The position numbers were made by a program, and so were the translations under genes. From Myxacorys chilensis ATA2-1-KO14 (GTDB lineage Bacteria; Cyanobacteriota; Cyanobacteriia; Leptolyngbyales; Leptolyngbyaceae), in assembly GCA_019359275.1 (NCBI GenBank), contig JAHHHP010000007.1:43445-107444 (forward strand): 64,000 bases of DNA, in the 5' to 3' direction. The notes below the pieces were generated by a model. The model had not been told where the DNA came from. It ran no database searches and saw only the letters and a program-made list of their open reading frames with translations. Shown here in pieces: positions 8,497 to 17,956 of the stretch; position 1 is the first letter of the stretch; every line of letters begins with the position of its first letter.

Positions 8497-9525
8497 GTGG
8501 CTTTATACGCAGAATTACATCGTCATCTCGGTGGGTCAGTTGTGCCGCGAGTATTGTGGCGCTACCTACAACGCAACGAATCAGACCTCATTGATCGCTT
8601 CAGTGAATATCCCGAATTCGAGGATTTTTATACTCGTCCTCGAAATACGTTAGACGAATACTTAGAACTGCATACTTTAGTCGAAGGCGTGCAGACGGCG
8701 GATGCGCTGCCGTATTTCATTTACCGCTTAATGCGCGGAGCCTACATTTTCGAGAACTTGGCTTATTTAGAGTTGCGCTATACGCCGTTCTTGAGAACAA
8801 ATCCTACACTCACCCAGTCAGAGCGCATTGACCAAATGGCTCAGATTATCGAAATTGTGGGTAAAGCAAGTCAATTAAAAGAATATCCAATCGTCAGTAG
8901 CCAAATTCTGTGTATGCATTCGCGCCTGCCCTATGAGGTGAATCGCGCCCTAGTCGATTTAGCAGCGCAATCGCGAGAATATGTTTGTGGAATTGATTTG
9001 GCCGGGGGCGATGCCCATTACGCAGAGCGGTTGGATGAGTTTGTTGAATTGTATGCCTATGCGCGATCGCTAGACCTCAATACAACTTGTCATTTGTACG
9101 AAACAACCGACGGGCATTATCCAAAGCTTCTGCCATACTTGATGCGAATCGGACACGGAATTCAAATTCCGTTGCAGCATCCTCACTTGCTCAAGGAAGT
9201 TGCTGAGCATCAGCAGTGCCTCGAAGTATGCCCAACCACCTACCTAAAAACAGGAACATTGCAAGACTTACGGCAACTGAAGCAGGTGTTCGACTCATGT
9301 TTTGAGGCAGGCGTAGATATCGCCATTTGCACTGATAACGCTGGTCTTAACGATGTGCGGCTGCCGTTTGAGTATGAAACGTTGCTGACACAAGACATTA
9401 TCGGCTTTAAGGAACTGCAAGCCTGTCAAGATGCTGCTTTCCGTCATGCATTTGCGTGGAGATATGCTCAGCGCCCCGCCTCTTTGCTCAATCGAATCTT
9501 AATGACGGATGCAACAGCAAGTTAG
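8497..9525 (+). CDS. Adenosine deaminase family protein
   Basis: A TIM-barrel metal-dependent deaminase of the ADA family. It has the zinc pair ELHRHLGGS at residues 5-13, TCHLYET (about 205) in place of the usual HAGE, keeping the His and catalytic Glu spacing, GHGIQIP (about 230), and CTDNAG (about 280) in place of STDDP, keeping the zinc Asp. These changes suggest a cyanobacterial subgroup whose substrate may not be adenosine. I chose the GTG at 8497, 6 bases after GGAAGAG; a GTG at 8491 is also in frame. Confidence 0.82.
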   Translation: MALYAELHRHLGGSVVPRVLWRYLQRNESDLIDRFSEYPEFEDFYTRPRNTLDEYLELHTLVEGVQTADALPYFIYRLMRGAYIFENLAYLELRYTPFLRTNPTLTQSERIDQMAQIIEIVGKASQLKEYPIVSSQILCMHSRLPYEVNRALVDLAAQSREYVCGIDLAGGDAHYAERLDEFVELYAYARSLDLNTTCHLYETTDGHYPKLLPYLMRIGHGIQIPLQHPHLLKEVAEHQQCLEVCPTTYLKTGTLQDLRQLKQVFDSCFEAGVDIAICTDNAGLNDVRLPFEYETLLTQDIIGFKELQACQDAAFRHAFAWRYAQRPASLLNRILMTDATAS

Positions 9526-9537
9526 CCCTTCAAAAGA

Positions 9538-9586
9538 CTTTAGATCTTAAACTTGAACTTCAATTCAGCTCGATTAAGATCTAAAG
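9538..9586. terminator. Terminator between convergent genes
   Basis: A perfect 13-bp inverted repeat: CTTTAGATCTTAA (9538-9550) and TTAAGATCTAAAG (9574-9586), with a 23-nt loop, followed on the plus strand by CCTTTTC. It lies between the ada-like gene and psb27, which converge, and could serve both. Confidence 0.7.
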
Positions 9587-9614
9587 CCTTTTCTCAATTC
9601 ACTACTGAATGAAA

Positions 9615-10010
9615 TTAAGTCCCACGCTTGAGTGAAAGTTCGACCTGCTGAAATTCTTGGGCAACTCGATCTTTTAGCTTCTGAGGGACTGGGCGGTTTG
9701 GATAGGAGCTATAGTGACCTGCCAGAGAGTTGAGCGCTGTCCGCATCGTGGTAAAGGAACTCAGCTTGGTCAGATTAGAATCTTGACGGTAGCGAGAGGC
9801 AAAGTCATTGATCAACTGACGGGCACTGTTTTGCGCCGGAATTCGAGCCGGATCGTCTTGAGGCAGCTCGATCGCGGCTTTCAACGTGCTGATAACGGAC
9901 AGGGTATCTTCCTTGTAATTACCTGTCAGCCCACTGGGAGAAGAACACCCCACAAGAGCGATCGCCGCCACTAACACCAAAGCCAGCAGACGAGACAAAT
10001 AGCGCTTCAT
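9615..10010 (-). CDS. psb27: Photosystem II assembly lipoprotein Psb27
   Basis: Psb27 binds CP43 on the lumenal side of assembling or repairing photosystem II and keeps the manganese cluster from loading too early. The 131-residue protein has a signal peptide with lipobox ALVGC (about residues 18-22), then the four-helix Psb27 domain with YKEDTLSVISTL, DFASRYR and LAGHYSSYPNRPVP, typical of the family. It is a single gene, convergent with the ada-like gene and downstream of the pst terminator. Confidence 0.94.
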   Translation of the reverse strand: MKRYLSRLLALVLVAAIALVGCSSPSGLTGNYKEDTLSVISTLKAAIELPQDDPARIPAQNSARQLINDFASRYRQDSNLTKLSSFTTMRTALNSLAGHYSSYPNRPVPQKLKDRVAQEFQQVELSLKRGT

Positions 10011-10150
10011 AAGCCTTTATGTGTGAGTGAATAAAAGTAACAGTTTTTTAATCCTACCGTGATTAGGAACAGCGGGATCACTGTCACGTCGCTCCGCAAG
10101 TTTGCCACAGAATCTACACCTAATTTTCTACCTAGAGTTAGAACTGGGCT

Positions 10151-10198
10151 AAAAACAACCACCGGAGAGACACCTACCAATCGTCTCTCCGGCGGTTG
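10151..10198 (-). terminator. Terminator of the pst operon
   Basis: CAACCACCGGAGAGAC (10156-10171) pairs with GTCTCTCCGGCGGTTG (10183-10198), a 16-bp stem with one mismatch. On the minus strand the stem is followed by TTTTT. It lies just after pstB. Confidence 0.85.
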
Positions 10199-10219
10199 TA
10201 AAACTTCAATCGGCTTGGT

Positions 10220-11026
10220 TTAACCGAAACGCCCACTGACGTAAGCTTGAGTTGCTTGTTCTTTCGGACTCTGAAAAATTACTTCTGTGCGATCGTACTC
10301 CACAACATAACCGGTTCGCTGTCCTTTGCTATTCGCTTCTACGTTAAAGAATGCCGTGTAGTCAGAGGCACGAGAAGCTTGCTGCATGTTGTGAGTCACG
10401 ATCATAATCGTGTATTTCTCTTTGAGTTCTTGTAGCAGATCTTCAACCTTAAGAGTTGAAATCGGGTCGAGGGCAGAACACGGTTCGTCCATCAAAATGA
10501 CATCTGGCTGTACGGCAACGGCTCTAGCAATGCACAAGCGCTGCTGCTGTCCACCAGAAAGGTCAGTTCCAAACGCTTTGAGCTTATCTTTCACATCGTC
10601 CCAAAGCGCTGCTTGCTTAAGCGACTGCTCGACGAGTTCATCCATGTCGCCCTTATAACCCAGCAGCCGAGGCCCAAAGGCGATGTTGTCATAAATTGAT
10701 TTTGGAAACGGATTCGGCTTCTGAAACACCATTCCAACTTGCCGACGCACTTCTACCGGATCAATCTCTGAGGCATATAAATCTTGGTCGTGATAGTAAA
10801 TCTTGCCTTTGATGTGAAATGACTTGATCAAGTCATTGAGCCGATTGAAACAGCGAAGAACGGTGCTTTTGCCGCAGCCAGACGGTCCGATAAATGCCGT
10901 GATCGAATTTTTGGCAATATCGATCGAGAGATCTCGAACGGCTAGAAAGTTGCCGTAGTAAATATTGAGATCTTCGGTGTGGAAAACGGAATCGGTTTGG
11001 CGGGCACTTTGAAGTCGGGAAGTCAT
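10220..11026 (-). CDS. pstB: Phosphate ABC transporter ATP-binding protein
   Basis: PstB is the ATPase of the high-affinity phosphate importer and acts on the cytoplasmic face with PstA and PstC. The 268-residue protein shows Walker [10 protein letters not shown] (about residue 43), the PstB hallmark [19 protein letters not shown], signature LSGGQQQR and Walker [14 protein letters not shown]. It is the last gene of the pstS-C-A-B operon, 125 bp after pstA. A strong terminator follows. Confidence 0.96.
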   Translation of the reverse strand: MTSRLQSARQTDSVFHTEDLNIYYGNFLAVRDLSIDIAKNSITAFIGPSGCGKSTVLRCFNRLNDLIKSFHIKGKIYYHDQDLYASEIDPVEVRRQVGMVFQKPNPFPKSIYDNIAFGPRLLGYKGDMDELVEQSLKQAALWDDVKDKLKAFGTDLSGGQQQRLCIARAVAVQPDVILMDEPCSALDPISTLKVEDLLQELKEKYTIMIVTHNMQQASRASDYTAFFNVEANSKGQRTGYVVEYDRTEVIFQSPKEQATQAYVSGRFG

Positions 11027-11151
11027 AAAAGTCTCATTGAGTAAAAATGACTAGTCAAGAACCGAACAGAATTAGACTATAGAGTGGATGAGATCGCCTG
11101 AAGCTTGGCAGAGCCGATCGCAGCAGGCGTAACCCAAGCGAGGGTTAGCAA

Positions 11152-12039
11152 TCACTTACGTCTCCGCTGAGTGACCAAACGAGCCAATATGCTCGTTACA
11201 AGCACCAACGCCACCAAGACTAAAGAAGCCGTCCAAGCCAATTGTTGTTGGCTTGCGTAAGGAGCCGTTGCAAAATCAAATACCAAGCGTGACAGCGTGG
11301 CAGTCGGTTGCCAAACCGTAGTATTCCAGTATCGGCTAAATGAGGCAGTAAACAAAACTGGGGCAGTTTCGCCTGCCGCACGGGCGATCGCTAGCATGAT
11401 CCCCGTTAAAATCGCTGGAACAGCAGCAGGCAAAACAATTTTCAGCGTCGTCTGCATCCGAGTTGCGCCTAACCCGATCGCCGCTTGCCGGAAATCATTG
11501 GGTACAGCTTCTAAAGCTTCTGCCGCCGTGCGGACAATGGTCGGCAGCATCAAGATCGCCAACGCTACCCCCCCTGCCACAGCAGAAAACGTTCCAGTAG
11601 TCAGCACAACAACGGCATAGGCAAACGCCCCGATCACGATCGAGGGAACGCCGCTTAGCACGTTAGTGAAGAAGTTAACCCATTCTGCAAGCCGAGTATC
11701 ACGACCAAATTCTGACAAATAAATGGCGGCGACAACCCCAAATGGAATGCTGATGGCAGCCGCGATCGCAACAGTTAAGAGCGTGCCAAGCAACGCATTT
11801 CCAAAGCCGCCACCGCGTAATCCAGGAGCAGGGGGAAGTTGAGTAAACGCTGCAATGTCTAGCCGAGGTAAGCCATTTACCACCACATAGACTAACACCG
11901 CAACCAACGGAATCAGGGCAAGCAGGGTAAATAGAACTGAGAGTACCGTCATTGCGGAAGCAAATAGCGTCCGGGGTGAGGTAGGCGATCGGTTCAAACT
12001 CCCGGGGCGTCGAGCAGTGGCAAAGTCTGGAGCAGGCAT
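11152..12039 (-). CDS. pstA: Phosphate ABC transporter permease PstA
   Basis: One of two membrane subunits of the phosphate importer. The 295-residue protein has six hydrophobic segments and the permease coupling loop EALEAVPNDFRQAAIGLGATR (about residues 176-196), where the helix that touches PstB lies. The first 30 residues are Pro/Arg/Ser-rich and cytoplasmic. It sits between pstC and pstB in the same direction, with gaps of about 100 bp on either side. Confidence 0.95.
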   Translation of the reverse strand: MPAPDFATARRPGSLNRSPTSPRTLFASAMTVLSVLFTLLALIPLVAVLVYVVVNGLPRLDIAAFTQLPPAPGLRGGGFGNALLGTLLTVAIAAAISIPFGVVAAIYLSEFGRDTRLAEWVNFFTNVLSGVPSIVIGAFAYAVVVLTTGTFSAVAGGVALAILMLPTIVRTAAEALEAVPNDFRQAAIGLGATRMQTTLKIVLPAAVPAILTGIMLAIARAAGETAPVLFTASFSRYWNTTVWQPTATLSRLVFDFATAPYASQQQLAWTASLVLVALVLVTSILARLVTQRRRK

Positions 12040-12137
12040 GTCAACGGTTCCTAAAAGCTAACGAATTCTCAGTCTCAGGTTCTTAGGTTAGGGTCTTAAT
12101 CTTGCAAACTTTTAGTTTCACAAAACTATCGCCTCGC

Positions 12138-13109
12138 TTACAGTTTCAGACTAAAGCGGCGAACCACAATTTCAGCTAAAACATTCACCACTAGTGTCAG
12201 GCCAAACAGCACCAACGCAGCGTACATCAGGGCAGAGACCTGAAGTCCCCCCGCTTCCGCAAACTGATTTGCCAACAGCGAAGAAACGGTTGAGCCTTGA
12301 GACAAGATAGAAAATGAGTCGATCGTGTTGGAGTTACCAATCAGCATAGTGACTGCCATCGTTTCGCCCATCGCTCGCCCAAGCGCCAACATCACACCGC
12401 CAGCAATACCAGAAAATCCTGCTGGCAGAAGAATCTGGAAGATCGTTTCCCACCGGGTAGCTCCTAAACCATAGGCAGCTTGGCGCAATTCAGCCGGTAC
12501 AGCGACCATGGCATCACGGGAGATGGCGGCAATAATAGGCAAAATCATGATCGCTAGAACAAGCCCGGCGGCATAGATGCCAGGACCTGCCGGTGCAGTG
12601 CTAAAGAGCGGAATCCAGCCCAAGTTTGCGTTTAACCAAATCCCGACGGGGCGCAGAAAAGGAATTAAGACAAAAATTCCCCAAAGCCCATAGACAACGC
12701 TAGGAATGGCTGCCAGCAGTTCAACTAAAAAAACAATCGGCTGCTTGATTCGAGGGGGCAAGAAATCTTCGCTCAAGAAAATCGCCACTCCCACTCCAAT
12801 GGGTACGGCAATGAGGAGGGCAATAAATGAAGTGACGAGCGTGCCATAGATTTGGGTCAGTGCACCAAATGCACCGTCAATGACGCTCCATCGATTGGAG
12901 ACTAGAAAGCCTAGTCCGAATTTCTGAATTGCTGGCAGAGCATCTGTTCCGACTCTCAGGGCGATCGCAACCAACAGCAAGCCGACCGCGATCGCGACCG
13001 CCGCCGTGCCCCAGACAAATCCGTTGTCTATCGAGCGAGCGGTCGCCGATCGCTTACGATTCATCGGTGAAGAATGATCAGTTGTCGAAGCCATAACATC
13101 TGTTGGCAA
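12138..13109 (-). CDS. pstC: Phosphate ABC transporter permease PstC
   Basis: The partner permease of PstA. It is 323 residues long, with six membrane segments and the coupling-loop sequence AVPAELRQAAYGLGATRWE (about residues 205-223), followed by GRAMGETMAVTMLIGN, both diagnostic for PstC. The N-terminal 35 residues are polar. It lies about 105 bp after pstS and about 100 bp before pstA, in the same direction. Confidence 0.95.
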   Translation of the reverse strand: MPTDVMASTTDHSSPMNRKRSATARSIDNGFVWGTAAVAIAVGLLLVAIALRVGTDALPAIQKFGLGFLVSNRWSVIDGAFGALTQIYGTLVTSFIALLIAVPIGVGVAIFLSEDFLPPRIKQPIVFLVELLAAIPSVVYGLWGIFVLIPFLRPVGIWLNANLGWIPLFSTAPAGPGIYAAGLVLAIMILPIIAAISRDAMVAVPAELRQAAYGLGATRWETIFQILLPAGFSGIAGGVMLALGRAMGETMAVTMLIGNSNTIDSFSILSQGSTVSSLLANQFAEAGGLQVSALMYAALVLFGLTLVVNVLAEIVVRRFSLKL

Positions 13110-13216
13110 AAAAGGTTAAGGAGCGAATCGCAAGGGTCAAATGCTGTTGCCAGTTCATCAAACGACTCACTAATAAACTAACAGCAGCACTCGCCACCTT
13201 TAGCTAAATCGTAGAT

Positions 13217-14329
13217 TTACTTCGTTGCCACTTTGATTGTATCTAACGCAGACGCTGCCTTCGTTGATAAATCATCGGGTAGAGGAATGTATCCCAGTTC
13301 GGTAGCAATTTGCTTACCCGGCGCAGAATATGCCCACCTCATAAATTCAGTCATTGCTTTAGTTTTGGCTGGCTCTTCAGGATTCTCATAGAACAGCAGC
13401 CAGGTTAAGCTGACGATTGGGTAAGCATCTTTTTGCTCCGGATCGGGCACAGAGAGGGCGAAATCAGCCGGAACTTGAGCGCCGCCTAACGCTTTTGCGG
13501 CCGAATCAGGAGTCGGCGTGATGAAGTCGCCTGCCTTGTTCTGGATGGACGCCATTTTCAGCTTCGTCTCGTTGGCATAGGAATACTCGGTATAGCCGAT
13601 TGAACCTCTGGTTTGCTGAATTTGAGCTGACACCCCTTCGTTGCCTTTTGCCCCCGTTCCAGTGGGCCACTCAACTGTTTTTCCTGCTCCCGCCTTCCAG
13701 TTCGGGCAGGCTTTAACGAGGTGCTTGGTAAAGATATCTGTGGTTCCACTTCCGTCTGAGCGGTGAACAAATGTAATCGGATCAGCAGGCAGATTCACCC
13801 CCGCATTGTCTTTGGTAATCTTGGCATCGTTCCACGTCTTAATCGAACCGTCCGTGATGCCGCAAAAGGCTTCGCGCGATAGTTTGAGATTATCGACGCC
13901 ATCCAAGTTATAGGCGAATACAACAAATAAACCTGTTGAAGGGACTTGAACAGCTTGACCACGAGCAGCAGGAATCTTTTGACGCTCCTCTGCTTTTAGA
14001 GGAGAATCTGTTGCCCCAAAATTAACAGTTCCGTCTAGAAAGCGCCTGACACCCGCACCACTGCCCACAGAGTCATAGCTAATTTGAACCGCGGGGTTTT
14101 GTCTGTTGTATTCTTGGAACCAACGCTGATAGAGCGGATTAGGAGCAGTTGCACCCGCACCACTTACCGCTACCGTATTTCCTCCTGCCGCAGGTGCAGC
14201 TCCGGGGCTGCCGCCTGCTTGAGGGGGAGCGGTTGGGGTGTTGGGAGTACAAGAGGCAAGACCAACCACTAGCGCGATCGCAGAGGTGGAGAACAGCGTC
14301 CGACGAGTTTTGCTCACTAGAAAAGACAT
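13217..14329 (-). CDS. pstS: Phosphate-binding lipoprotein PstS
   Basis: The periplasmic phosphate receptor of the Pst importer. I start it at the ATG complementary to 14327-14329 (MSFLVSKTRR), giving a 370-residue protein with a Lys/Arg start, a hydrophobic stretch and lipobox LASC. After a Pro/Gly-rich linker the mature domain begins GAGATAPNPLYQRW, with phosphate-binding loops FGATDSPL and HRSDGSGTTDIFT. It is first in the pst operon, and Pho-box repeats lie upstream, so phosphate starvation control is expected. Confidence 0.95.
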   Translation of the reverse strand: MSFLVSKTRRTLFSTSAIALVVGLASCTPNTPTAPPQAGGSPGAAPAAGGNTVAVSGAGATAPNPLYQRWFQEYNRQNPAVQISYDSVGSGAGVRRFLDGTVNFGATDSPLKAEERQKIPAARGQAVQVPSTGLFVVFAYNLDGVDNLKLSREAFCGITDGSIKTWNDAKITKDNAGVNLPADPITFVHRSDGSGTTDIFTKHLVKACPNWKAGAGKTVEWPTGTGAKGNEGVSAQIQQTRGSIGYTEYSYANETKLKMASIQNKAGDFITPTPDSAAKALGGAQVPADFALSVPDPEQKDAYPIVSLTWLLFYENPEEPAKTKAMTEFMRWAYSAPGKQIATELGYIPLPDDLSTKAASALDTIKVATK

Positions 14330-14376
14330 AAAAAATAATGCAGGGCAAGTGATATCCCTCTCAGGGTACACCGCGA

Positions 14377-14395
14377 CCTTAAAGACAAGGTTAAG
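14377..14395 (-). promoter_or_regulatory. Second Pho-box pair upstream of pstS (proximal)
   Basis: On the minus strand CTTAACCT (14388-14395) is followed after 3 bp by CTTTAAGG (14377-14384), again in the 11-bp Pho-box rhythm. It is only about 50 bp before the pstS ATG, so it may mark a second promoter or a site read through from the distal one. Confidence 0.55.
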
Positions 14396-14540
14396 GCGGA
14401 TTTATTCTTGCCTCAGCCTATATTTAATCTACAGTGTTTTCCTTGAGCTATATCAAAACTGCGGCTATTAACGATTCAATAGCTCCCGGCAGTTTTCACC
14501 AGAATGCCCTAGATCATTTGTGCTTTTTTTGAATGTTAAG

Positions 14541-14570
14541 GTTTCTAACTTAGGTTAAGTTTAGGTAAAC
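14541..14570 (-). promoter_or_regulatory. Pho box upstream of pstS (distal)
   Basis: On the minus strand three 8-bp units follow each other with 3-bp spacers: GTTTACCT (14563-14570), CTTAACCT (14552-14559) and the weaker TTAGAAAC (14541-14548). This 11-bp period and the CTTAACCT core match the SphR/PhoB-type Pho box known in cyanobacteria. It lies about 210 bp before the pstS start. Confidence 0.8.
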
Positions 14571-14839
14571 ACTCATTTTTAACTATGAAACGATTTCAAC
14601 TTGAAAATTGTTCAGCATAAACACTTTAGCTTCTTCCATAAGAATCGATTGAACAGAAATAGGAATTCCTATTTTTATAGCTAGACGAAATGCATCGAGT
14701 ATGCTTCTCAGGATCGAAAGAGTCAGTTATAATAATCTCCAAACCAAGAGTTCGGCTGGGCTATTTTGAGTAGTGCCAATGCCCCTGCTCCCACAGCTTT
14801 AACCGAGTTCGCCCTCACAAGATTTGTTTGGAGAGAAGC

Positions 14840-15136
14840 GTGACTATTTATATTGGAAATCTGTCCTTTCAGGCAACTGAAGAGGATTTAAAGGAAGTCT
14901 TTGCTGAATACGGTGAAGTCAGCCGAGTCAGCCTTCCCACTGACCGAGAAACGGGCAGGAAGCGTGGATTCGCCTTTGTTGAGATGGTGGATGATACGCA
15001 CGAAGATGCGGCGATCGCCGCGCTGGATGGAGCCGAGTGGCTCGGTCGCGAATTAAAGGTAAATAAAGCAAAGCCGCGCGAACCTCGGGCAGGGGTAGGC
15101 GGTAGTGGCAGAAATTTTAGCCGGGACAACTACTAA
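14840..15136 (+). CDS. RRM-type RNA-binding protein (Rbp family)
   Basis: A 98-residue protein with a single RNA-recognition motif: RNP2 is IYIGNL (residues 3-8) and RNP1 is RKRGFAFVEM (about 41-50). A short basic, Gly-rich tail follows (KPREPRAGVGGSGRN). Cyanobacterial proteins of this type are often cold-inducible and bind RNA in the cytoplasm. I chose the GTG at 14840, directly after GGAGAGAAGC; a TTG at 14828 would place that site inside the gene. A terminator hairpin follows. Confidence 0.92.
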   Translation: MTIYIGNLSFQATEEDLKEVFAEYGEVSRVSLPTDRETGRKRGFAFVEMVDDTHEDAAIAALDGAEWLGRELKVNKAKPREPRAGVGGSGRNFSRDNY

Positions 15137-15153
15137 CACTCACAAAATGATGC

Positions 15154-15178
15154 GCGCCTATCTTGTTCAGATAGGCGC
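15154..15178 (+). terminator. Terminator after the rbp gene
   Basis: GCGCCTATCT (15154-15163) and AGATAGGCGC (15169-15178) form a perfect 10-bp stem with a 5-nt loop. Only a weak ATTTACT follows, so it may act as a stability hairpin as much as a terminator. Confidence 0.7.
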
Positions 15179-15230
15179 ATTTACTATGGAGTGCGATAGG
15201 ACTGAGACACTACTTCTAACGTCGCTGGTT

Positions 15231-15749
15231 CTAACGTCGCTGGTTGAGGAACTGTCCCGCTAGCCCCATCGCATCCCCCAAATCAACGTTTCCATCCCGG
15301 TTAGAATCCAAAAATGCATTCAGAACAGGGTTACCGGATTGCTGCACTCCTCCAGTAGAATTTCCGCTCTGCAACAGGTTTAGAGCTAAGGGTACTAAAA
15401 CAGGCAGCATTGACAAAATTGTATTGGCGTCAAACCCGGTGCGCTGCGAAATATCTTGAGCAACTTGTTGCTGCTGTCCTCCTGGAAATAGAGACTGAAC
15501 AGCTTGCGGATTGCTGCCCAGTCCAGCGAACTGATTGACAACATCTTGCGGATTATTGCCTTGCTGGTTTTGCAAAGACGATCGCACGTGTCCGCCTAAA
15601 ATAGACATGATTGCTTGAGTTGCATTACCATCCATGCCATGATTGCCTGCAACTTGTTGGGCAACACCCAAGATGCTTCCCAATTGATCTGGAGAAGCTT
15701 GCTGCTGAGGATTGCTAACAGCGCCTAGAATTTGGTCGAAAAGGCCCAT
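15231..15749 (-). CDS. DUF937-type protein with an EF-hand-like loop
   Basis: A 172-residue protein. The body (MGLFDQILGAVSNPQQQASP, MSILGGHVRSSL, TGFDANTILSMLPVLVPLAL) fits the DUF937 family of bacterial proteins. Near the C-terminus the loop DSNRDGNVDLGDAM (about residues 148-161) has the Asp/Asn spacing of a calcium-binding EF-hand or dockerin loop. There is no signal peptide. Function is unknown; the loop suggests calcium binding. It stands alone, transcribed toward the RNA-binding protein gene. Confidence 0.75.
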   Translation of the reverse strand: MGLFDQILGAVSNPQQQASPDQLGSILGVAQQVAGNHGMDGNATQAIMSILGGHVRSSLQNQQGNNPQDVVNQFAGLGSNPQAVQSLFPGGQQQQVAQDISQRTGFDANTILSMLPVLVPLALNLLQSGNSTGGVQQSGNPVLNAFLDSNRDGNVDLGDAMGLAGQFLNQRR

Positions 15750-15978
15750 AGATCTTTATTCCAAAACGATTTTAGAGAGTGATTAACCTCTAAACGGTAA
15801 AAACTTTGCTTTGTAAAGTCAAGAGTGCTTCGTTACCATCACTTGGGCGTCCGAATATAGCAAGTCAGCCAGCATAATCAAGCTTTCATTCTCTAGAGGC
15901 TGTCGTAGCTGAAGGAATAAAGGAGAATAAGACAGTACATCGGGCGTTCCGATCTTTTCTCTGTGTTGAGTAGTTTCC

Positions 15979-17622
15979 ATGCCTCTGTCACGACTTCTAA
16001 CGCTAATTTTTGGGGTTGCGCTGATCTTAGGGCTGGTGATTTGGCTAATCGATTCGCTAAATCGCTTGTGGTATTTGTTGGCGTATTACCCGTTTTTGGG
16101 TGCGATCGTGATTCTGCTGATCATTGGCCTGTTGGGAACCTTGGTCGCGGCATTTATCTATTACTTTTTCTTATTGCCAAATCAGCAGCGCAAACGAAGT
16201 CGGCGACGAGTTGCGCCGAGGGTTTCACAAGACAAAGTTGAAGCGGCAGGAGAAAACCTGCAAGCGGTACGACAGCAGGTCGCTCAGATTCAAGATGAGG
16301 TGACGAAGCAAGAACTGCTGATGCGATCGCGAGAGATTGAACAAAATTTGGCGCGCGGGGAAGTCATGGTTGTCGTGTTTGGCACGGGATCATCGGGCAA
16401 AACCTCCCTTGTCAATGCGCTGATGGGCCGGATGGTCGGGCAGGTCGGCGCACCCATGGGCACAACAGAAGTTGGAGAAACCTATCGATTGAAACTAAAA
16501 GGCGTCGATCGCGAGATTCTCATCACTGATACGCCTGGAATTTTAGAAGCGGGAGTTGCGGGAACAGAACGAGAAAAGCTGGCGCGGCGATTGGCAACTG
16601 AAGCAGATTTGCTGATCTTTGTTCTCGATAACGATTTGCGGCAATCGGAATACGATCCGCTAAGGATGCTGGCGGAAATTGGCAAGCGATCGCTCGTTAT
16701 TCTCAATAAAGCTGATCTCTATACCGAGCAAGATTTAGAAACGATTCAGGCGCGATTGAGAGAGCGGGTTCGTGGCATTGTCAATCACAATGATGTAATT
16801 GCGATCGCGGCAAATCCTCAACCCTTCCGGATGGAAACGGGCGAAACGCTGCACCCTGAGCCAGATGTGATGCCGTTGATTCGCCGACTTGCTGCTGTCC
16901 TGAGAGCTGAGGGCGATGATCTGTTAGCCGATAATATTCTGCTTCAGTCGCAGCGCTTAGGAGAAGAAGCACGGCGACTGATTGACGGACAACGGCGACG
17001 ACAGGCCGAAAAAATCGTAGAGCGCTTTCAGTGGATCGGGGCGGGCGTAATTTCAGTGACGCCGCTTCCAGTGGTGGACTTGTTGGCAACAGCGGCGGTT
17101 AATGCTCAGATGGTAGTTGAGATCGGGCGAGTGTATGGCTGTGACATTAATATGGAGCGGGGGCGAGAGTTGGCGTTTTCGCTCGCAAAAACGCTGGTTA
17201 GTTTAGGCGTTGTTAAAGGTGCGATCGACCTTTTAAGTAAGGCACTTCAGCTTAGTGTGGCAGGTTTTCTAGCCGGAAGAGTGATTCAAGGCGTGAGTGC
17301 AGCCTATCTGACTCGGATCGCAGGTAAAAGCTTTATTGAATATTTCCGCCATGATCAAGATTGGGGCGATGGCGGTATTACAGAAGTAGTACAACGTCAG
17401 TTTCAACTGAATCGACGGGACGAGTTTATTAAGTCATTTGTGCAAGACGCGATCGCAAAAGTGGTGAAGCCATTGCAACTTGACATTCGTGGAGAAAATG
17501 AAGTTGATCCGGGTGAAATGGAACCACTAGAAATCCGGCAACCGATGAAACCGATTCAAGCACCGGAGCGGGTTGAGATTCGGATTGATTCAGATGAAGA
17601 AACGCTTGATGATTGGCAGTAA
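15979..17622 (+). CDS. Membrane-anchored Era-like GTPase with DUF697 domain
   Basis: A 547-residue protein. Two membrane segments lie at about 5-25 and 38-66, then a basic linker and a coiled-coil stretch (85-125). The GTPase domain follows: P-loop GTGSSGKTS (135-143), switch region GTTEVGET, DTPGILEAG, and NKAD near 245. The C-terminal third (from about 330) is a DUF697-type helical region (VERFQWIGAGVISVTPLPVVDLLATAAVNAQMV, quoted in part). Such proteins are common in cyanobacteria; their role is unknown. The gene is monocistronic as far as can be seen. Confidence 0.85.
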   Translation: MPLSRLLTLIFGVALILGLVIWLIDSLNRLWYLLAYYPFLGAIVILLIIGLLGTLVAAFIYYFFLLPNQQRKRSRRRVAPRVSQDKVEAAGENLQAVRQQVAQIQDEVTKQELLMRSREIEQNLARGEVMVVVFGTGSSGKTSLVNALMGRMVGQVGAPMGTTEVGETYRLKLKGVDREILITDTPGILEAGVAGTEREKLARRLATEADLLIFVLDNDLRQSEYDPLRMLAEIGKRSLVILNKADLYTEQDLETIQARLRERVRGIVNHNDVIAIAANPQPFRMETGETLHPEPDVMPLIRRLAAVLRAEGDDLLADNILLQSQRLGEEARRLIDGQRRRQAEKIVERFQWIGAGVISVTPLPVVDLLATAAVNAQMVVEIGRVYGCDINMERGRELAFSLAKTLVSLGVVKGAIDLLSKALQLSVAGFLAGRVIQGVSAAYLTRIAGKSFIEYFRHDQDWGDGGITEVVQRQFQLNRRDEFIKSFVQDAIAKVVKPLQLDIRGENEVDPGEMEPLEIRQPMKPIQAPERVEIRIDSDEETLDDWQ

Positions 17623-17956
17623 TTAAAGTTGTTGTATCTAATTTTTTATTGTGTTGAGGCAGTACTTTACTTGCAAAACAAATCTCGACTCAGCTACATC
17701 GTGGATATGGACATTTGAGGTAATCACCATTGAGCTGCTGTAAACTCCATTGGTAAGGCACGCAGTCGAGCTTTGAGAGAATTTAAACAGAGTGAGATAG
17801 CCTGCCACGATCGCTCAGATCATTGGCAACATTGTCATGATCAGGCGTAATCAGCGTAAATCCGTGGGGTCGATCGTTTGCGGACATAAAGCTCCAAACC
17901 TCCTGAAAGAATCAATAGACTGAGCGCATTCGTCTCGGCCTGTTGCAGAAAGCATG
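17623..17956. other. Intergenic region, nothing recognised
   Basis: About 330 bp between the convergent GTPase and metal ATPase genes. I see no gene, repeat or clear terminator in it. Confidence 0.4.
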
